This document shows positions 18,489 to 25,296 of a stretch of 33,141 nucleotides of DNA, in pieces. The stretch is taken from positions 64,235-97,375 of the forward strand of contig JAIESW010000005.1 of the NCBI GenBank assembly GCA_019745565.1, written 5' to 3'. The translations under genes were made by a program, and so were the position numbers. The notes below the pieces were generated by a model. The model was not told the DNA's origin and did no database searches. It saw only the letters and a list, made by a program, of their open reading frames with translations. The stretch is from Burkholderiales bacterium. GTDB taxonomy: Bacteria > Pseudomonadota > Gammaproteobacteria > Burkholderiales > Ga0077523. Position 1 is the stretch's first letter. Each line of letters opens with the position of its first letter.

Positions 18489-19379
18489 ATGTCGTCCCCC
18501 AAGCTCCAGACCAAGATCCCTTCCGCAGTGTCGTCGGTCGACGGCGTGCGGGAGTTCGAGTTCACCGAGCGCGATTTCGAGGCGGTGCGCAAGCTCATCT
18601 ACCAGCGCGCCGGCATTTCGCTCTCACCGCAGAAGATGGACATGGTCTACAGCCGGCTCGCCCGGCGGCTGCGGGCGACCGGCACGAAGCGTTTCGAAGA
18701 CTACCTCGCGCTGTTGCGCAACGGCAGCAACGAAGCGGAGTGGGAGGCGTTCACCAACGCGCTTACCACCAACCTCACCTCGTTCTTTCGCGAGCAGCAT
18801 CACTTTCCAATTCTCGCCGACCATCTGGCGGCGCGACGCGGGCGACAGCTGGTGATCTGGTGCTGCGCCTCGTCCACCGGCGAAGAACCTTACTCGCTCG
18901 CCATGACCGCCGTGGAGACGTTCGGGTCCTTCGATGTCCCCGTGTCGATCCTCGCGACCGACGTCGACACCAGCGTCCTGCGCAGGGGTGAGGCCGGCGT
19001 CTATCCGGCCGAACGCGTGGAACGCATCGCTCCGGAGCGGGTGCGGCGGTTTTTCCTGCGCGGCAGCGGCACCCAGGAAGGCCAGGTCAAGGTGCGCCCG
19101 GAGCTCCAGCGGATGGTGACCTTCCGCCGGCTCAATCTGCTGGACACCGCGTGGACGGTGCGCGGTCCGATCGACGCGATCTTCTGCCGGAACGTGATGA
19201 TCTATTTCGACAAGCCGACCCAGGCGGGCATCCTCAAGCGTTTCGCACCGCTGCTACAGCCGGACGGACTGCTGTTCGTGGGACATTCCGAAAGCCTGTT
19301 CCACGTGGCCGACACCTTCCGTCTGCGCGGCAAGACCGTGTACGAGAAGGTGGCGACGAAGGGACGCCATGGCGCATGA
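18489..19379 (+). CDS. cheR: Chemotaxis protein methyltransferase CheR
   Basis: The product is 296 residues from ATG 18489 (MSSPKLQTKIPSAVSSVDGVREFEFTERDF). The N-terminal helical CheR_N domain covers about 18-75 ('FTERDFEAVRKLIYQRAGISLSPQKMDMVYSRLARRLRATG'). The SAM-dependent methyltransferase domain follows, with 'TTNLTSFFREQHHFPIL', the SAM site 'WCCASSTGEEPYSLAM', 'ILATDVDTSVL' and 'IFCRNVMIYFDKPTQAGILKRF'. It methylates glutamates on chemoreceptors for adaptation. It is the first gene of a cheR-cheB-STAS group and is preceded by a near-perfect sigma-28 promoter. No cheD lies between cheR and cheB, although that order is common in betaproteobacteria. The 110 bases just upstream show no other gene. 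Confidence 0.96.
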   Translation: MSSPKLQTKIPSAVSSVDGVREFEFTERDFEAVRKLIYQRAGISLSPQKMDMVYSRLARRLRATGTKRFEDYLALLRNGSNEAEWEAFTNALTTNLTSFFREQHHFPILADHLAARRGRQLVIWCCASSTGEEPYSLAMTAVETFGSFDVPVSILATDVDTSVLRRGEAGVYPAERVERIAPERVRRFFLRGSGTQEGQVKVRPELQRMVTFRRLNLLDTAWTVRGPIDAIFCRNVMIYFDKPTQAGILKRFAPLLQPDGLLFVGHSESLFHVADTFRLRGKTVYEKVATKGRHGA

Positions 19380-19409
19380 CGCGGCGAGCGAACCCGAGGC
19401 ACTCGCGCC

Positions 19410-20504
19410 ATGAAGCCCCGGCACGTGGCCCGCACCCGTACCCGAGTCCTGATCGTCGATGACTCGGCGCTGGTCCGCCATGTCCTGAAGGAAGTGATCG
19501 GCGCGGAGCCCGATCTGGAAGTGGTCGGCGTAGCCCCGGATCCGATCGTGGCACGCGAGATGATCCGGCGGTTGAGCCCCGACGTGATCACGCTCGACGT
19601 CGAGATGCCGCGCATGGACGGCATCGATTTTCTCGAACGGCTGATGCGTCTGCGTCCCACCCCCGTGATCATGGTCTCGTCGCTCTCCGAGCGCGGATCG
19701 GACGTGACCCTGCGGGCACTCGAACTGGGGGCGGTGGATTTCGTGTCGAAGCCGAAGCCCGGCATTGGCAATGACCTCAAAGCCTACGCCGAAGAGATCA
19801 CCGAAAAGATTCGCGCGGCGGCCGGCGTGCGCGTCTACCGGGCGAGCCTCGAAGCGGTACCGTCGCGCTCGGCCGACGCGGCGCCGTCGTTCACCGGCAG
19901 CCCGATGGTGGCCGGCATCGAGAAGATCATCTTCATCGGTGCCAGCACGGGCGGCACCGAAGCGATCAAGGCGGTGCTGTCGCGGATGCCGGCGGATGTG
20001 CCAGGTATCCTGGTCACGCAGCACATGCCGGAGTCGTTCACGAAGTCCTTCGCGCAGCGTCTGGACGGTCTGTGCCGGATCTCGGTGAAGGAAGCCGAGC
20101 ACGGCGAGCGCGTACTGCCCGGTCACGCCTACATCGCGCCCGGGCATTCGCACCTCCTGGTGCGGCGCAGCGGTGCCAGCTATGTGACGGAGTTGTCGCA
20201 GGGGCCACCGGTGAACCGCCACCGGCCGTCGGTGGACGTGCTGTTCCGCTCGGCTGCCAATGTCGCCGGCAGGAACGCGATCGGCGTTATCCTCACGGGC
20301 ATGGGCAAGGACGGCGCTGCCGGCATGCTCGAAATGAAGCAGGCCGGGGCTCCCACCTTCGCCCAGGACGAGGCGACTTGCGTGGTGTACGGCATGCCGC
20401 GCGAGGCGGTGGCACTGGGTGCCGCGGACGAGGTGCTCCCGGTACAGGACATCGCAGGCCGGGTGCTCGCCCGGCTCGCCAAGGATCGCGCGTTCCGTAT
20501 TTGA
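19410..20504 (+). CDS. cheB: Chemotaxis response regulator protein-glutamate methylesterase CheB
   Basis: The product is 364 residues from ATG 19410 ([26 protein letters not shown]). The receiver domain covers about 12-130, with the acidic pocket at Asp17-Asp18, the phospho-acceptor Asp63 in '[14 protein letters not shown]' and the Lys of '[10 protein letters not shown]'. After a linker, the methylesterase domain carries the expected triad: Ser179 in 'GASTGGTEA', His205 in 'TQHMPESFT' and Asp301 in '[10 protein letters not shown]'. It removes methyl groups from chemoreceptors and deamidates glutamines when phosphorylated by CheA. No cheA or cheW is visible, so it must work with a kinase encoded elsewhere. 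It starts 30 bases after cheR stops, in the same transcript. Confidence 0.97.
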   Translation: MKPRHVARTRTRVLIVDDSALVRHVLKEVIGAEPDLEVVGVAPDPIVAREMIRRLSPDVITLDVEMPRMDGIDFLERLMRLRPTPVIMVSSLSERGSDVTLRALELGAVDFVSKPKPGIGNDLKAYAEEITEKIRAAAGVRVYRASLEAVPSRSADAAPSFTGSPMVAGIEKIIFIGASTGGTEAIKAVLSRMPADVPGILVTQHMPESFTKSFAQRLDGLCRISVKEAEHGERVLPGHAYIAPGHSHLLVRRSGASYVTELSQGPPVNRHRPSVDVLFRSAANVAGRNAIGVILTGMGKDGAAGMLEMKQAGAPTFAQDEATCVVYGMPREAVALGAADEVLPVQDIAGRVLARLAKDRAFRI

Positions 20505-20546
20505 GGCGGCGGTTGCCGGCCCGGGTGCGGATGAAGGGGAACAGAT

Positions 20547-20852
20547 ATGCAGGCTCAGGTACAACAGCAGAACGGCAAGTCGGTGATCCGCCTCGAAGGT
20601 CGGTTCGATTTCAACGCCCATCGCACGTTCCGCGAGGCCTACGAGCCTGCGCTGGGTCTGCCGGACATCTCCGAGTTCGAGATCGACTTTGGGAAGGTCG
20701 AGTACCTCGACAGTTCGGCGCTCGGCATGCTGCTGATGCTGAAGGAGAAGGCCCAGGTCTCGGGAAAGACCGTCGCACTGGTGAACTGCCGGGGGACGGC
20801 GAAGCAGGTGCTCGAGATTGCCAACTTCGGGAAGCTCTTCGTCATGCGATGA
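20547..20852 (+). CDS. STAS-domain anti-sigma-factor antagonist-like protein
   Basis: The product is 101 residues from ATG 20547, with GAAGGGGAA about 6 bases upstream. The whole protein is one STAS domain of the SpoIIAA type: 'VIRLEGRFDFNAHRTFREAYE', 'FEIDFGKVEYLDSSALGMLLMLKEKAQ', 'VALVNCRGTAKQVLEIANFGKLF'. The DSSALGML loop (Asp55, Ser56, Ser57) is the site where a partner kinase phosphorylates such proteins. It probably switches a partner anti-sigma-like kinase or phosphatase, or a HptB-type pathway. Its place right after cheR and cheB, 42 bases downstream, suggests a link to motility or surface behaviour. The partner is not in the window. Confidence 0.88.
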   Translation: MQAQVQQQNGKSVIRLEGRFDFNAHRTFREAYEPALGLPDISEFEIDFGKVEYLDSSALGMLLMLKEKAQVSGKTVALVNCRGTAKQVLEIANFGKLFVMR

Positions 20853-20863
20853 AGGGGCCGGCG

Positions 20864-20892
20864 TTGGACCGGGCCGGGATTTCCGCTAGAAT
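20864..20892 (+). promoter_or_regulatory. Sigma-70 promoter of tRNA-Val
   Basis: TTGGAC (20864-20869), a 17-base spacer and TAGAAT (20887-20892), which matches 5 of 6 of the -10 consensus. The tRNA begins 13 bases after the -10, so transcription would start just before the mature 5' end. Confidence 0.6.
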
Positions 20893-20904
20893 CCGCAGTT
20901 CTTC

Positions 20905-20981
20905 AGGCGCGTAGCTCAGCTGGTTAGAGCACCACCTTGACATGGTGGGGGTCGTTGGTTCGAGTCCAATCGCGCCTACCA
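20905..20981 (+). tRNA. tRNA-Val (anticodon GAC)
   Basis: 77 bases fold as a complete cloverleaf: acceptor AGGCGCG/CGCGCCT, D-arm with TAGCTCAGCTGGTTAGAGC, anticodon stem CCACC/GGTGG with loop TTGACAT (anticodon GAC), T-arm GTTGG-TTCGAGT-CCAAT, discriminator A and encoded CCA. It would read GUC and GUU valine codons. It lies between the STAS gene and thrS. Confidence 0.97.
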
Positions 20982-20984
20982 CGA

Positions 20985-21051
20985 CAGGAATCAGGAGTCA
21001 GGAATCAGGGATCGGCTGCATCGATCCGTGACGCTGACTCCTGATTGTTTT
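20985..21051 (+). promoter_or_regulatory. Repeat-built long hairpin between tRNA-Val and thrS (terminator or thrS leader)
   Basis: Two 14-base near-copies, CAGGAATCAGGAGT and CAGGAATCAGGGAT, stand in tandem at 20985-21012. AATCAGGAGTCAG (20989-21001) pairs perfectly over 13 bp with CTGACTCCTGATT (21034-21046). A second stem, GGATCG/CGATCC (21009-21014/21022-21027), sits inside. The long stem is followed by GTTTTGT, so it may terminate tRNA-Val transcription. Because it ends 20 bases before the thrS start, it could also control thrS. The second repeat copy could compete for part of the right arm (AATCAGG 21003-21009 with CCTGATT), allowing alternative folds. Confidence 0.6.
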
Positions 21052-21066
21052 GTACAAGCGCGAGAG

Positions 21067-22983
21067 ATGCCTGCGATTCGACTGCCCGATGGGGCCATCA
21101 AGGAGTTTCCGGGGCCCGTCACGGTGGCGGAGGTGGCCGCAGCCATCGGGCCCGGGCTCGCCAAGGCGGCGCTCGCCGGCAAGGTGGGCGGGAAGCTGGT
21201 GGACACGTCCCATCGCATCGAGGCCGATGCCGATCTCGCGATCGTCACGGCTAAGGATGCCGAGGGGCTCGATCTCATCCGGCACTCGACGGCGCACCTG
21301 CTGGCCTATGCGGTCAAAGAGCTGTTTCCCGAGGCCCAGGTGACGATCGGCCCGGTCATCGAGCACGGCTTCTACTACGATTTTTCGTATCAGCGTCCGT
21401 TCACGCCCGAGGACCTGGCCGCCATCGAGAAGAAGATGGCGGAACTCGCCAACCGCGACATCCCGGTGTCCCGCGAGGTGTGGCCGCGCGACAAGGCGGT
21501 GGAGTTCTTCCGGTCCATCGGCGAGCACTACAAGGCCGAGATCATCGCTTCGATCCCGGCGGGGGAAGAGGTCTCGCTGTACCGTGAGGGCGATTTCATC
21601 GACCTGTGCCGCGGGCCGCACGTCCCGTCCACGGGCAAGCTGAAGGTCTTCAAGCTGATGAAGGTGGCCGGTGCCTACTGGCGCGGCGACGCCCGCAACG
21701 AGATGCTCCAGCGCATCTACGGGACGGCGTGGGCGAAGAAAGAAGACCAGGACGCCTACCTGCACATGCTGGAGGAAGCCGAGAAGCGCGACCACCGGCG
21801 CCTGGGCAAGCAGCTCGATCTGTTCCACGTGCAGGACGAGGCGCCCGGGATGGTGTTCTGGCACCCCAAGGGCTGGAGCATCTGGCAGCAGGTGGAGCAG
21901 TACATGCGCCGGCGGCTCGACCGCCACGGCTACCGGGAAGTGCGGACACCCATGGTGATGGACCGCGTCCTGTGGGAGCGTTCGGGCCACTGGGAGAACT
22001 ACCGGGAGCACATGTTCACGACGGCTTCGGAGAACCGCGACTACGCCGTGAAGCCCATGAACTGCCCGGGGCACGTCCAGATCTTCAACCAGGGGCTCAA
22101 GAGCTACCGCGATCTGCCCTTGCGGCTGGCTGAATTCGGGTCCTGCCACCGCAACGAGCCTTCGGGAGCGCTGCACGGGATCATGCGGGTCCGGGCCTTT
22201 ACCCAGGACGACGCCCACATCTTCTGCCGTGAAGACCAGGTGCAGGGCGAGGCGGCGGATTTCATCGACCTGCTGCAGCGGATCTACGCCGATTTCGGCT
22301 TCCACGAGATCCTGATCAAGCTGTCCACGCGGCCGGCGAAGCGGATCGGTGCCGACGAAGTCTGGGATCGGGCCGAGGCCGCCCTGAAGTCAGCCTTGGA
22401 CGCCAAGGGCCTCGCCTGGGATCTGAACCCGGGGGAAGGGGCCTTCTACGGGCCCAAGATCGAGTTTTCGCTCAAGGATTCCATCGGCCGGGTGTGGCAG
22501 TGCGGCACGTTGCAGCTCGACTTCGCCCTGCCGGAGCGGTTGGGGGCGGAATTCATCGACGAGGACAACGCCCGGAAGATCCCCGTGATGCTGCACCGGG
22601 CCATCCTGGGCTCCCTGGAGCGGTTCATCGGGATCCTGATCGAGAACTACGCCGGTGCCATGCCGCTCTGGCTGTCCCCGGTCCAGATCGTGGTGATGAA
22701 CATCTCCGAGCACCAGTCGGCCTATGCAGCCGAGCTGACGGCCCGCCTGGAAGCAGCCGGGTTCCGGGTCGAGGCCGACTTGAGGAACGAGAAAATTACC
22801 TATAAAATCCGCGAACATAGTCTGCAGAAGGTGCCGTACCAAGTCATCGTCGGTGACAAGGAAGTGGCGGCATCGCAGATGGCCGTGCGAGCGCGTGGCG
22901 GGCAGGACCTCGGAACGATGAGCTTCGAGGCTTTCGTGTCCCGGCTCCGGGGCGAGTTGCCCCAGGGCGCTAGCGCGGCCTGA
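21067..22983 (+). CDS. thrS: Threonyl-tRNA synthetase
   Basis: The product is 638 residues from ATG 21067 ([28 protein letters not shown]). An in-frame GTG at 21028 lies inside the upstream hairpin and is unlikely to be used. Domains: TGS (1-62), the editing domain with HSTAHLL (His73, His77) and the '[29 protein letters not shown]' segment, class II catalytic core with the zinc-ligand Cys333 in '[10 protein letters not shown]', motif 2 '[35 protein letters not shown]', motif 3 '[21 protein letters not shown]', and a C-terminal anticodon domain. It charges tRNA-Thr and clears mischarged Ser. It begins the conserved thrS-infC-rpmI-rplT-pheST-ihfA block. Its 3' end contains a promoter-like AT-rich patch. 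Confidence 0.98.
   Translation: MPAIRLPDGAIKEFPGPVTVAEVAAAIGPGLAKAALAGKVGGKLVDTSHRIEADADLAIVTAKDAEGLDLIRHSTAHLLAYAVKELFPEAQVTIGPVIEHGFYYDFSYQRPFTPEDLAAIEKKMAELANRDIPVSREVWPRDKAVEFFRSIGEHYKAEIIASIPAGEEVSLYREGDFIDLCRGPHVPSTGKLKVFKLMKVAGAYWRGDARNEMLQRIYGTAWAKKEDQDAYLHMLEEAEKRDHRRLGKQLDLFHVQDEAPGMVFWHPKGWSIWQQVEQYMRRRLDRHGYREVRTPMVMDRVLWERSGHWENYREHMFTTASENRDYAVKPMNCPGHVQIFNQGLKSYRDLPLRLAEFGSCHRNEPSGALHGIMRVRAFTQDDAHIFCREDQVQGEAADFIDLLQRIYADFGFHEILIKLSTRPAKRIGADEVWDRAEAALKSALDAKGLAWDLNPGEGAFYGPKIEFSLKDSIGRVWQCGTLQLDFALPERLGAEFIDEDNARKIPVMLHRAILGSLERFIGILIENYAGAMPLWLSPVQIVVMNISEHQSAYAAELTARLEAAGFRVEADLRNEKITYKIREHSLQKVPYQVIVGDKEVAASQMAVRARGGQDLGTMSFEAFVSRLRGELPQGASAA
22780..22808 (+). promoter_or_regulatory. 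Sigma-70-like promoter inside thrS, likely driving infC-rpmI-rplT
   Basis: TTGAGG (22780-22785), a spacer of 17 bases and TAAAAT (22803-22808; 5 of 6 of the -10). An overlapping TATAAA begins at 22801. The patch is AT-rich, with GAAAATTACCTATAAAATCC encoding EKITYKIR in a gene otherwise rich in G/C third positions. It lies about 200 bases before infC. E. coli also has infC promoters inside thrS. Confidence 0.65.
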
Positions 22984-22990
22984 TTTTTTT

Positions 22991-22996
22991 AGGAGG
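22991..22996 (+). promoter_or_regulatory. Strong Shine-Dalgarno fixing the non-canonical infC start
   Basis: A perfect AGGAGG, preceded by a seven-T run, lies 9 bases before ATC 23006. No ATG, GTG or TTG in the infC frame is at a suitable distance, so the signal points to ATC as the start. Confidence 0.85.
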
Positions 22997-23005
22997 ACAT
23001 TCCCT

Positions 23006-23524
23006 ATCGCTCAGGAACGAGAGCTTCGGATCAACGGCGAGATCAACGCACCGGAGATCCGGTTAGTCGGTGTGGAGGGTGAACCGCTGGGCATCGTGAG
23101 CTTGGCTGAAGCGAACCGCCTCGCCGAAGAAGCAGCGCTGGATCTTGTGGAGATCGCACCGACGGCCCAACCGCCGGTCTGCCGGATCATGGACTTCGGC
23201 AAGTTCAAATACAGCGAAGCGAAGAAGCGGCACGAGGCGAAGCTCAAGCAGAAGCAGATCCAGGTCAAGGAAATCAAGTTCCGCCCCGGTACGGACGAGG
23301 GCGACTACCAGATCAAGCTGCGCAACCTGATCAAGTTCCTCGAAGAGGGCGACAAGACCAAGATCACCTTGCGCTTCCGCGGCCGCGAGATGGCACACCA
23401 GGAATTCGGCGTGCGTCTTCTGGAGCGGGTGCGGGGCGAGTTGGAACCGTACGGGACGGTGGAGCAGTTCCCGAAGCTGGAAGGGCGCCAGATGATCATG
23501 GTGATGGCGCCGAAGAAGCGGTAG
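23006..23524 (+). CDS. infC: Translation initiation factor IF-3 (ATC start codon)
   Basis: The product is 172 residues beginning at ATC 23006 (read as Met: [36 protein letters not shown]). The next ATG in frame (an internal position in the shadow of 23072) would remove about 22 residues, including the conserved '[14 protein letters not shown]' N-terminus. The rest matches IF-3 throughout: '[24 protein letters not shown]', '[50 protein letters not shown]'. IF-3 binds the 30S subunit, keeps subunits apart and rejects non-standard start codons. Using such a codon for its own gene gives negative feedback, known from E. coli (AUU). It lies 22 bases after thrS and before rpmI. Confidence 0.97.
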   Translation: MAQERELRINGEINAPEIRLVGVEGEPLGIVSLAEANRLAEEAALDLVEIAPTAQPPVCRIMDFGKFKYSEAKKRHEAKLKQKQIQVKEIKFRPGTDEGDYQIKLRNLIKFLEEGDKTKITLRFRGREMAHQEFGVRLLERVRGELEPYGTVEQFPKLEGRQMIMVMAPKKR

Positions 23525-23533
23525 AGCAGCAAC

Positions 23534-23552
23534 CCGGATCCGTGCGATCCGG
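23534..23552 (+). terminator. Small hairpin between infC and rpmI
   Basis: CCGGATC-CGTGC-GATCCGG gives a 7-bp stem and 5-base loop, 9 bases after the infC stop and about 80 bases before rpmI. There is no T-run. It could be an mRNA processing or pausing element, or part of the leader to which L20 binds in other bacteria; the sequence alone cannot decide. Confidence 0.3.
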
Positions 23553-23634
23553 ATCACAAGTGACCCCCGGGCATCCTTGAAGCGTCGTCTTCCGACGGCC
23601 GCCCGACGTCATGTCAGAACAGGAGTTTCGAGCA

Positions 23635-23832
23635 ATGCCCAAGATGAAGACCAAGAGCGGTGCCGCGAAGCGCTTCCGTGCGCAAGGCAGCGGCGGCATC
23701 AAGCGCACCAAGGCGTTCCGTCGCCACATCCTCACCAAGAAGACCACCAAGCGGAAGCGCGGCATGCGCGGCATGACGCAGGTGCACGAGACCAACATCG
23801 TCTCCGTGCGCGCGATGATGCCGTACGCGTGA
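23635..23832 (+). CDS. rpmI: 50S ribosomal protein L35 (bL35)
   Basis: The product is 65 residues from ATG 23635 ([46 protein letters not shown]), exactly the usual length. AGGAG lies about 10 bases upstream. An in-frame ATG 8 codons earlier would add MSEQEFRA, which is not conserved. It is small and very basic, as expected for a protein buried in the large subunit. It lies between infC and rplT, as in most bacteria. Confidence 0.97.
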   Translation: MPKMKTKSGAAKRFRAQGSGGIKRTKAFRRHILTKKTTKRKRGMRGMTQVHETNIVSVRAMMPYA

Positions 23833-23848
23833 TCGGGGAGACGACGCC

Positions 23849-24208
23849 ATGCCACGAGTCAAACGCGGAGTAACGGCGCACGCGCGCCACAAGAAGGTTC
23901 TCGACCAGGCCAAGGGTTACCGCGGCCGTCGCAAGAACGTCTATCGCATCGCGAAGGAAGCGGTGATGAAGGCGGGGCTGTATGCCTACCGCGATCGCCG
24001 CGTGAAGAAGCGCGAGTTCCGTGCGCTCTGGATTGCGCGGATCAACGCCGCCGCCCGGGAACTGGGCCTCACCTACAGCACGTTCATGAACGGGCTCAAG
24101 AAAGCCGCGATCGAGGTGGACCGCAAGGTGCTCGCCGACCTGGCCGTGTTCGAACGGCCCGCGTTCGAGCAGCTCGCGGCGCAAGCCAAGGCTGCGTTGG
24201 GACGGTAA
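23849..24208 (+). CDS. rplT: 50S ribosomal protein L20 (bL20)
   Basis: The product is 119 residues from ATG 23849 ([43 protein letters not shown]), the standard length. The basic N-terminal tail and the C-terminal globular part ('[43 protein letters not shown]') are both complete. L20 is an early assembly protein of the 50S subunit. In E. coli it also represses rpmI-rplT translation; whether that occurs here is not shown. GGGGAG is about 10 bases upstream, and the gene starts 16 bases after rpmI. Confidence 0.97.
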   Translation: MPRVKRGVTAHARHKKVLDQAKGYRGRRKNVYRIAKEAVMKAGLYAYRDRRVKKREFRALWIARINAAARELGLTYSTFMNGLKKAAIEVDRKVLADLAVFERPAFEQLAAQAKAALGR

Positions 24209-24230
24209 GCTCCCGACCACCGACGAAACA

Positions 24231-24254
24231 GGGAGGCCTTGGTGCCTCCCTTTT
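24231..24254 (+). terminator. Intrinsic terminator or attenuator between rplT and pheS
   Basis: GGGAGGC-CTTGGT-GCCTCCC is a perfect 7-bp G/C-rich stem with a 6-base loop, followed directly by TTTT. It lies 22 bases after the rplT stop and 16 bases before the pheS start. It could end the infC-rpmI-rplT transcript or act as an attenuator for pheST. Confidence 0.8.
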
Positions 24255-24270
24255 CATTCCCACCGACCCC

Positions 24271-25290
24271 GTGACGCCCGATCTCGAAGCCATCGTCGCC
24301 GAAGCTGAAGCCGCTTTCGCGGCGACGGCCGACCCGGCCACCCTCGAGCAGGTGAAGGCGCGCTACCTCGGCAAGACCGGCGTGATTCCGGAATTGCTGA
24401 AGGGCCTCGGCAAGCTGGATCCCGAGGCGCGCCGCGATGCCGGTGCGCGCATCAATGCGGCGAAGGCGCGGATCGAAGCCGCGCTCGATGCACGCCGCGA
24501 GGCCATTGCACGCGATGCCATGAACGCGCGGCTGCGCGAAGAAGCGCTCGACGTGACGTTGCCGGGACGCGGGCGCGGCCGGGGGAGCATTCATCCGGTC
24601 ATCCGCACCTGGCAGCGCATCGAGGAGATCTTCGGGTCCATCGGCTTCGACGTGGCCGATGGGCCGGAGATCGAGACCGACTGGTACAACTTCACCGCGC
24701 TCAACAACCCGCTCAACCATCCGGCGCGCTCGATGCAGGACACGTTCTACGTCGAGGGCACCGATAGCGAGGGCCTGCCGCTGCTGCTGCGCACGCACAC
24801 CAGCCCGATGCAGGTGCGCTATGCGCGCATGCATGAGCCGCCCATCAAGGTGATCGCGCCGGGGCGGACCTACCGCGTCGACAGCGACGCGACCCACTCG
24901 CCCATGTTCCATCAGGTCGAAGGCCTGTGGATCGACGAGAACATCAGCTTCGCGGACCTGAAGGGCGTCTACACCGACTTCCTGCACCGCTTCTTCGAGA
25001 CTGATGAGCTCGCCGTGCGCTTCCGGCCGTCGTTCTTCCCCTTTACCGAACCCTCGGCCGAGATCGACATGAAATTCGACAGCGGCCCGCTGGAAGGTCG
25101 CTGGCTCGAGATCTCCGGGGCGGGCCAGGTGCATCCCAAGGTGATCCGCAATTTCGGTCTCGATCCGGAGCGCTGGATCGGTTTCGCGTTCGGATCGGGC
25201 CTCGAGCGTCTCACGATGCTCCGCTATGGCATCGACGACCTGCGCCTCTTCTTCGACGGCGACCTGCGCTTCCTGCGCCAGTTCGCCTGA
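24271..25290 (+). CDS. pheS: Phenylalanyl-tRNA synthetase alpha subunit
   Basis: The product is 339 residues from GTG 24271 ([49 protein letters not shown]). The GTG comes 17 bases after the terminator-like hairpin, with no clear Shine-Dalgarno. The N-terminal coiled coil (about 1-90) binds tRNA-Phe. The class II core shows '[41 protein letters not shown]', motif 2 '[23 protein letters not shown]' and motif 3 '[24 protein letters not shown]'. It forms the catalytic half of the alpha2-beta2 enzyme. pheT follows after 6 bases. Confidence 0.97.
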   Translation: MTPDLEAIVAEAEAAFAATADPATLEQVKARYLGKTGVIPELLKGLGKLDPEARRDAGARINAAKARIEAALDARREAIARDAMNARLREEALDVTLPGRGRGRGSIHPVIRTWQRIEEIFGSIGFDVADGPEIETDWYNFTALNNPLNHPARSMQDTFYVEGTDSEGLPLLLRTHTSPMQVRYARMHEPPIKVIAPGRTYRVDSDATHSPMFHQVEGLWIDENISFADLKGVYTDFLHRFFETDELAVRFRPSFFPFTEPSAEIDMKFDSGPLEGRWLEISGAGQVHPKVIRNFGLDPERWIGFAFGSGLERLTMLRYGIDDLRLFFDGDLRFLRQFA

Positions 25291-25296
25291 TCTGCC

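Noticed and set aside
22999..23001. ATT as the infC start, as in E. coli
   Set aside because: It is 7 bases from ATC 23006 and so out of frame with IF-3, and lies too close to AGGAGG.
23072..23074. GTG/ATG-like first conventional start of infC
   Set aside because: It would remove the conserved [15 protein letters not shown]-terminus and has no Shine-Dalgarno.
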